Source of the DNA: Chthonomonadaceae bacterium
GTDB lineage: Bacteria; Armatimonadota; Chthonomonadetes; Chthonomonadales; Chthonomonadaceae
Assembly (NCBI GenBank): GCA_025355115.1
Contig: JANXLO010000731.1
Location: 1 to 8,025 of the forward strand
Length of the DNA stretch: 8,025 nucleotides
Reading direction: 5' to 3'
A model generated the notes under the pieces. That model did no database searches, was not told the DNA's origin, and saw nothing but the letters and a program-made list of their open reading frames with translations. How positions within the stretch are numbered: the stretch's first letter is position 1; the number at the start of each line of letters is the position of its first letter. Shown here one piece after another: positions 6,176 through 8,025 of this stretch. A program made the translations under genes and the position numbers.

Positions 6176-7177
6176 CTACAGCCCGACGTGCTCCACGTGG
6201 GAGACCTGACCGCTGTTGGCAGCGGACTTCCAGGCGGCTTCAGTCAACTCCATTACTCTCAGGCCCCAGATGCCAGGTGAGCCGATCTCCTGCTCGCCCC
6301 GGACGGCGGCGATGAAGTTGTCGTCGGGATTGTTGCCCTTAGGCATATCCTCGACCGCGGGGAAATGGCGTTTTCCGACCGCGTCGCTGACTTCCAGTTT
6401 GCCATTGCGCAGGTAGAATGCGCCCTTCGCACACCAGATCGTGATATCCTCGTAGAACGACGGCGCATTGCCAACGATGGAGATGTTCCCCATCGCCCCG
6501 CCTACGAACCCGATGGTGAGCGCGGAGTTGATGTCCACCGGCACAGTCATGTTGTCCATGAACGCAGAGACGCGATCCACCGTCAGGCCCGTCACGAAGA
6601 GCAGGACGGAGAGCATATGTGAGCCAGAATCGTTGATCTGCCCGCCGCCGCTCAGCGCCGGGTCGTGCCGCCAGGAGTTAGCGCAGGCGCGCAGCCACTC
6701 CTGCCCCTGAAGGCCCTGAACGAACTGAACCTCCCCGACCTCGCCGCTCGCAATCTTGTCCCTGATATAGAGGAACTCCGGCTGATAGCTGCGCTGATAG
6801 TTGAGGACGAACACTTTGCCGCTCTCCTCGATCTTCTTCAGCACCGTATAGGCGTCCGCTACGGTGCAGACCATCGGCTTCTCGGAGAGCACATTCAGCC
6901 CGCCGTCGAGGCAGGCCATGGTCTGCTCGAAGTGGGTGGTGTGCGGTGTGCAGATCACCACGCCATCGACGTTGCCCGCTTTGAGCAGGTCGCGGAAGTC
7001 ATGGTACTGCGGCACATCTTTGACATCGGGATACCGCTCGACGGTTCCCTTCAGCGCTTCGGGACGAATATCGCACAGACCTGTGATCTCGGCGTTCGGG
7101 TTTGCCAGCATTCTGCGCACATGGCCCTGCGCGATGCCCCCGGTCCCGATGATGCCTACTCGTACTTTGTCAGACAA
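6176..7177 (-). CDS. Gfo/Idh/MocA family NAD(P)-dependent oxidoreductase
   Basis: A 333-aa cytoplasmic dehydrogenase-like protein. The Rossmann fold is at the N-terminus (VGIIGTGGIAQGH, 7-19, the GxGxxA dinucleotide-binding motif; acidic D36 of LCDI ends the second strand; VVICTPHTTHFE, 73-84). The family's EKP motif is at 99-101, with K100 the expected catalytic lysine. The C-terminal alpha/beta domain carries WRHD (169-172), SGGGQINDSGSHMLS (176-190) with the conserved D183 and H187, a normal active-site set. Members oxidise or epimerise sugars, cyclitols and related polyols; the substrate cannot be read from the sequence. The start is TTG at 7177-7175, supported by AGGAGG 7 nt upstream and by the Rossmann motif beginning at residue 7; no in-frame ATG fits. 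The stop is TAG. The rhamnosidase gene follows on the same strand after 365 bp, so a role in catabolism of the released sugar is plausible but unproven. Confidence 0.92.
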   Translation of the reverse strand: MSDKVRVGIIGTGGIAQGHVRRMLANPNAEITGLCDIRPEALKGTVERYPDVKDVPQYHDFRDLLKAGNVDGVVICTPHTTHFEQTMACLDGGLNVLSEKPMVCTVADAYTVLKKIEESGKVFVLNYQRSYQPEFLYIRDKIASGEVGEVQFVQGLQGQEWLRACANSWRHDPALSGGGQINDSGSHMLSVLLFVTGLTVDRVSAFMDNMTVPVDINSALTIGFVGGAMGNISIVGNAPSFYEDITIWCAKGAFYLRNGKLEVSDAVGKRHFPAVEDMPKGNNPDDNFIAAVRGEQEIGSPGIWGLRVMELTEAAWKSAANSGQVSHVEHVGL

Positions 7178-7250
7178 GGATTTGCCTCCTGAAAATTTCC
7201 CCCTGCCTCCCGCATATCCGGGCCGGGGTTACGCCTTGACAATCCGGCAT
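7170..7250 (-). CDS. Possible 26-codon leader ORF overlapping the dehydrogenase start
   Basis: On the minus strand ATG 7250-7248 opens a 26-codon frame ending at TGA 7172-7170, overlapping the first 8 bases of the dehydrogenase gene in another frame. A GGGAG sequence from the upstream tandem repeat lies about 4-5 nt before the ATG, a little close. The arrangement would allow translational coupling. The peptide (begins MPDCQGVTPARICG) is not recognisable. It may be chance. Confidence 0.15.
   Translation of the reverse strand: MPDCQGVTPARICGRQGEIFRRQILV
7185..7190 (-). promoter_or_regulatory. Perfect Shine-Dalgarno fixing a TTG start for the dehydrogenase
   Basis: AGGAGG on the minus strand, 7 nt before TTG 7177-7175. 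This settles the start codon, because no ATG or GTG lies in frame before the Rossmann motif. Confidence 0.8.
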
Positions 7251-7254
7251 ACCT

Positions 7255-7276
7255 CTCCCTGATTCCTCCCTGATTG
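7255..7276 (-). repeat. Tandem 11-bp direct repeat upstream of the dehydrogenase gene
   Basis: On the plus strand CTCCCTGATTC (7255-7265) and CTCCCTGATTG (7266-7276) are adjacent 11-bp units that differ in the last base only. The unit length is about one helical turn, so both copies face the same side of DNA. It lies in the 127-bp gap between kdsB and the dehydrogenase, 78-99 bp before the TTG start. A weak TTGTCA -35-like hexamer on the minus strand (7242-7237) lies just downstream. Confidence 0.45.
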
Positions 7277-7304
7277 ACGGCACAACACGGAACAGACCGG
7301 AAAT

Positions 7305-8025
7305 TCAGCGTTTTTTCTCGAGAAGCAGGCGGACACGGGCGAGGTCTTCTGGAGTGTCCACGCCGATGGGTGCGGAGTCGATGCGGGCCATGCGGATGCG
7401 GTAGCCGCTCTCGAGGACGCGAAGTTGCTCCAACGATTCCGTCTGCTCGAGTGGCGTGGGGGGAAGCTTGGCATAGGCGGCGAGAAAATTCCGGCGGTAG
7501 GCATAGAGGCCAATGTGCTGAAGGACAGGCGCGGCGCCGGCGCCGCGCGGAAACGGCAGGCGGGCACGGGAGAAGTAGAGAGCGTCGCCGTTCGCCGCGC
7601 AGACGACCTTGACGCAGTCGGGGTTGTCGCGATCGCTCTCCGGACAGAGGCACATCAGGCTGGCCATGGGCAGGTCGGGATCGGCGAGAAGAAGCTGCAC
7701 GGCGGCTTCGATGGCAGCGGGATCGAGGAGCGGCTCGTCTCCCTGTATGTTGACCACGATCGCGTCCGGCGGCAAGACGAGAAGAGCCGCGGCCTCCGCG
7801 AGACGGTCGGTGCCCGAGCGGTGCGCTGGGGAGGTCATGACGACCTCCGCGCCGAACTGTTGTGCTGCGGCGGCGATCTCCGCGTCCGGCGTGGCGATAG
7901 CGACTCGCGTCAGGCTGGCGGCGCGGCAGGCGCGCTCCCAGACATGCTGTATCATCGGCTTCCCCGCGATGACGATCAGTGGCTTGTTCGGCAGGCGCGT
8001 GGCCGCGAGGCGAGCCGGGATCAGT
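7305..8025 (-). CDS. kdsB: 3-deoxy-manno-octulosonate cytidylyltransferase (CMP-Kdo synthetase), 5' partial
   Basis: KdsB activates Kdo with CTP, giving CMP-Kdo and pyrophosphate, for transfer to lipid A in lipopolysaccharide synthesis; it is cytoplasmic. The visible 239 residues begin LIPARLAATRLPNKPL, the family's N-terminal nucleotide-binding signature, so only about five to eight residues lie beyond the window edge. Counting from that Leu: GKPMIQHVWERA (21-32), VVMTSPAHRSGTDRLAE (61-77), IVVNIQGDEPLLDP (89-102) with the metal-binding Asp (D96), LQHIGLYAYRR (168-178), LEQTESLEQLRVLESG (192-207) and IGVDTPEDL (220-228) with the second metal-binding Asp (D223). All key motifs are intact, and length is normal. 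One small difference is LPNKPL where LPGKPL is usual. The stop is TGA. It ends 127 bp before the dehydrogenase start on the same strand, with no clear terminator between, so some read-through is possible, but the functions are unrelated. Confidence 0.96.
   Translation of the reverse strand, partial: LIPARLAATRLPNKPLIVIAGKPMIQHVWERACRAASLTRVAIATPDAEIAAAAQQFGAEVVMTSPAHRSGTDRLAEAAALLVLPPDAIVVNIQGDEPLLDPAAIEAAVQLLLADPDLPMASLMCLCPESDRDNPDCVKVVCAANGDALYFSRARLPFPRGAGAAPVLQHIGLYAYRRNFLAAYAKLPPTPLEQTESLEQLRVLESGYRIRMARIDSAPIGVDTPEDLARVRLLLEKKR

Noticed and set aside
6027..6315. Small plus-strand frames (ATG 6027 preceded by GGAAGG, and ATG 6046) in and after the 365-bp gap
   Set aside because: Both run antisense into the 3' end of the dehydrogenase gene, and neither product resembles a known or well-composed protein. 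The Shine-Dalgarno-like sequence before 6027 is the only support.
7236..7241. Perfect TTGACA on the plus strand as a promoter -35 element
   Set aside because: No -10 hexamer occurs at 16-18 bp, and no plus-strand gene lies downstream.
1..8025. Defence system, prophage, insertion sequence, CRISPR array, tRNA or rRNA
   Set aside because: No such genes, terminal repeats, spaced repeats or cloverleaf structures were seen; every substantial gene has an ordinary metabolic, envelope or repair assignment.

Overview
This window looks like a chromosomal segment of a GC-rich, Gram-negative bacterium. kdsB implies a lipopolysaccharide outer membrane with Kdo. A PEP-CTERM protein implies an exosortase-type sorting system elsewhere in the genome. 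A secreted GH78 rhamnosidase next to a Gfo/Idh/MocA dehydrogenase suggests a plant- or polysaccharide-degrading life. This mix fits an Acidobacteriota lineage of the Solibacter/Bryobacter kind, but that is an inference from gene content; Verrucomicrobiota or Planctomycetota cannot be excluded. I see no rRNA, tRNA, insertion sequence, CRISPR array or phage gene.

Layout from left to right. (1) Positions 1-559, + strand: the 3' part of a SRAP (YedK/HMCES-type) gene. (2) Positions 710-1954, - strand: a Y-family (DinB-like) translesion polymerase, convergent with the SRAP gene across 150 bp. Its 5' leader holds two consecutive hairpins with C-rich loops, and the one next to the start codon would pair with the ribosome binding site. 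(3) Positions 2189-2908, - strand: a PEP-CTERM anchored secreted protein with a good extended -10 promoter and tandem repeats just upstream. (4) Positions 3093-5810, - strand: a secreted GH78 alpha-L-rhamnosidase that starts at TTG. (5) Positions 5811-6175: a 365-bp non-coding stretch with a GC-rich hairpin at the dehydrogenase end. (6) Positions 6176-7177, - strand: a Gfo/Idh/MocA oxidoreductase, also starting at TTG behind a perfect AGGAGG. (7) Positions 7305-8025, - strand: kdsB, truncated at its 5' end by the window edge.

Three functional themes can be read. SRAP and the Y-family polymerase both act on damaged DNA (abasic-site crosslinking and translesion synthesis) and form a plausible damage-tolerance pair, although they converge and so have separate promoters. 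The rhamnosidase and the sugar dehydrogenase-like protein could act in sequence on a rhamnose-containing glycan, one outside the cytoplasm and one inside. kdsB is envelope housekeeping.

Most of the window is ordinary. The parts worth a second look are non-coding: the twin hairpins before the polymerase gene, the tandem repeats before the PEP-CTERM and dehydrogenase genes, and a possible 26-codon leader ORF that overlaps the dehydrogenase start. I do not see convincing evidence of a new multi-gene system.
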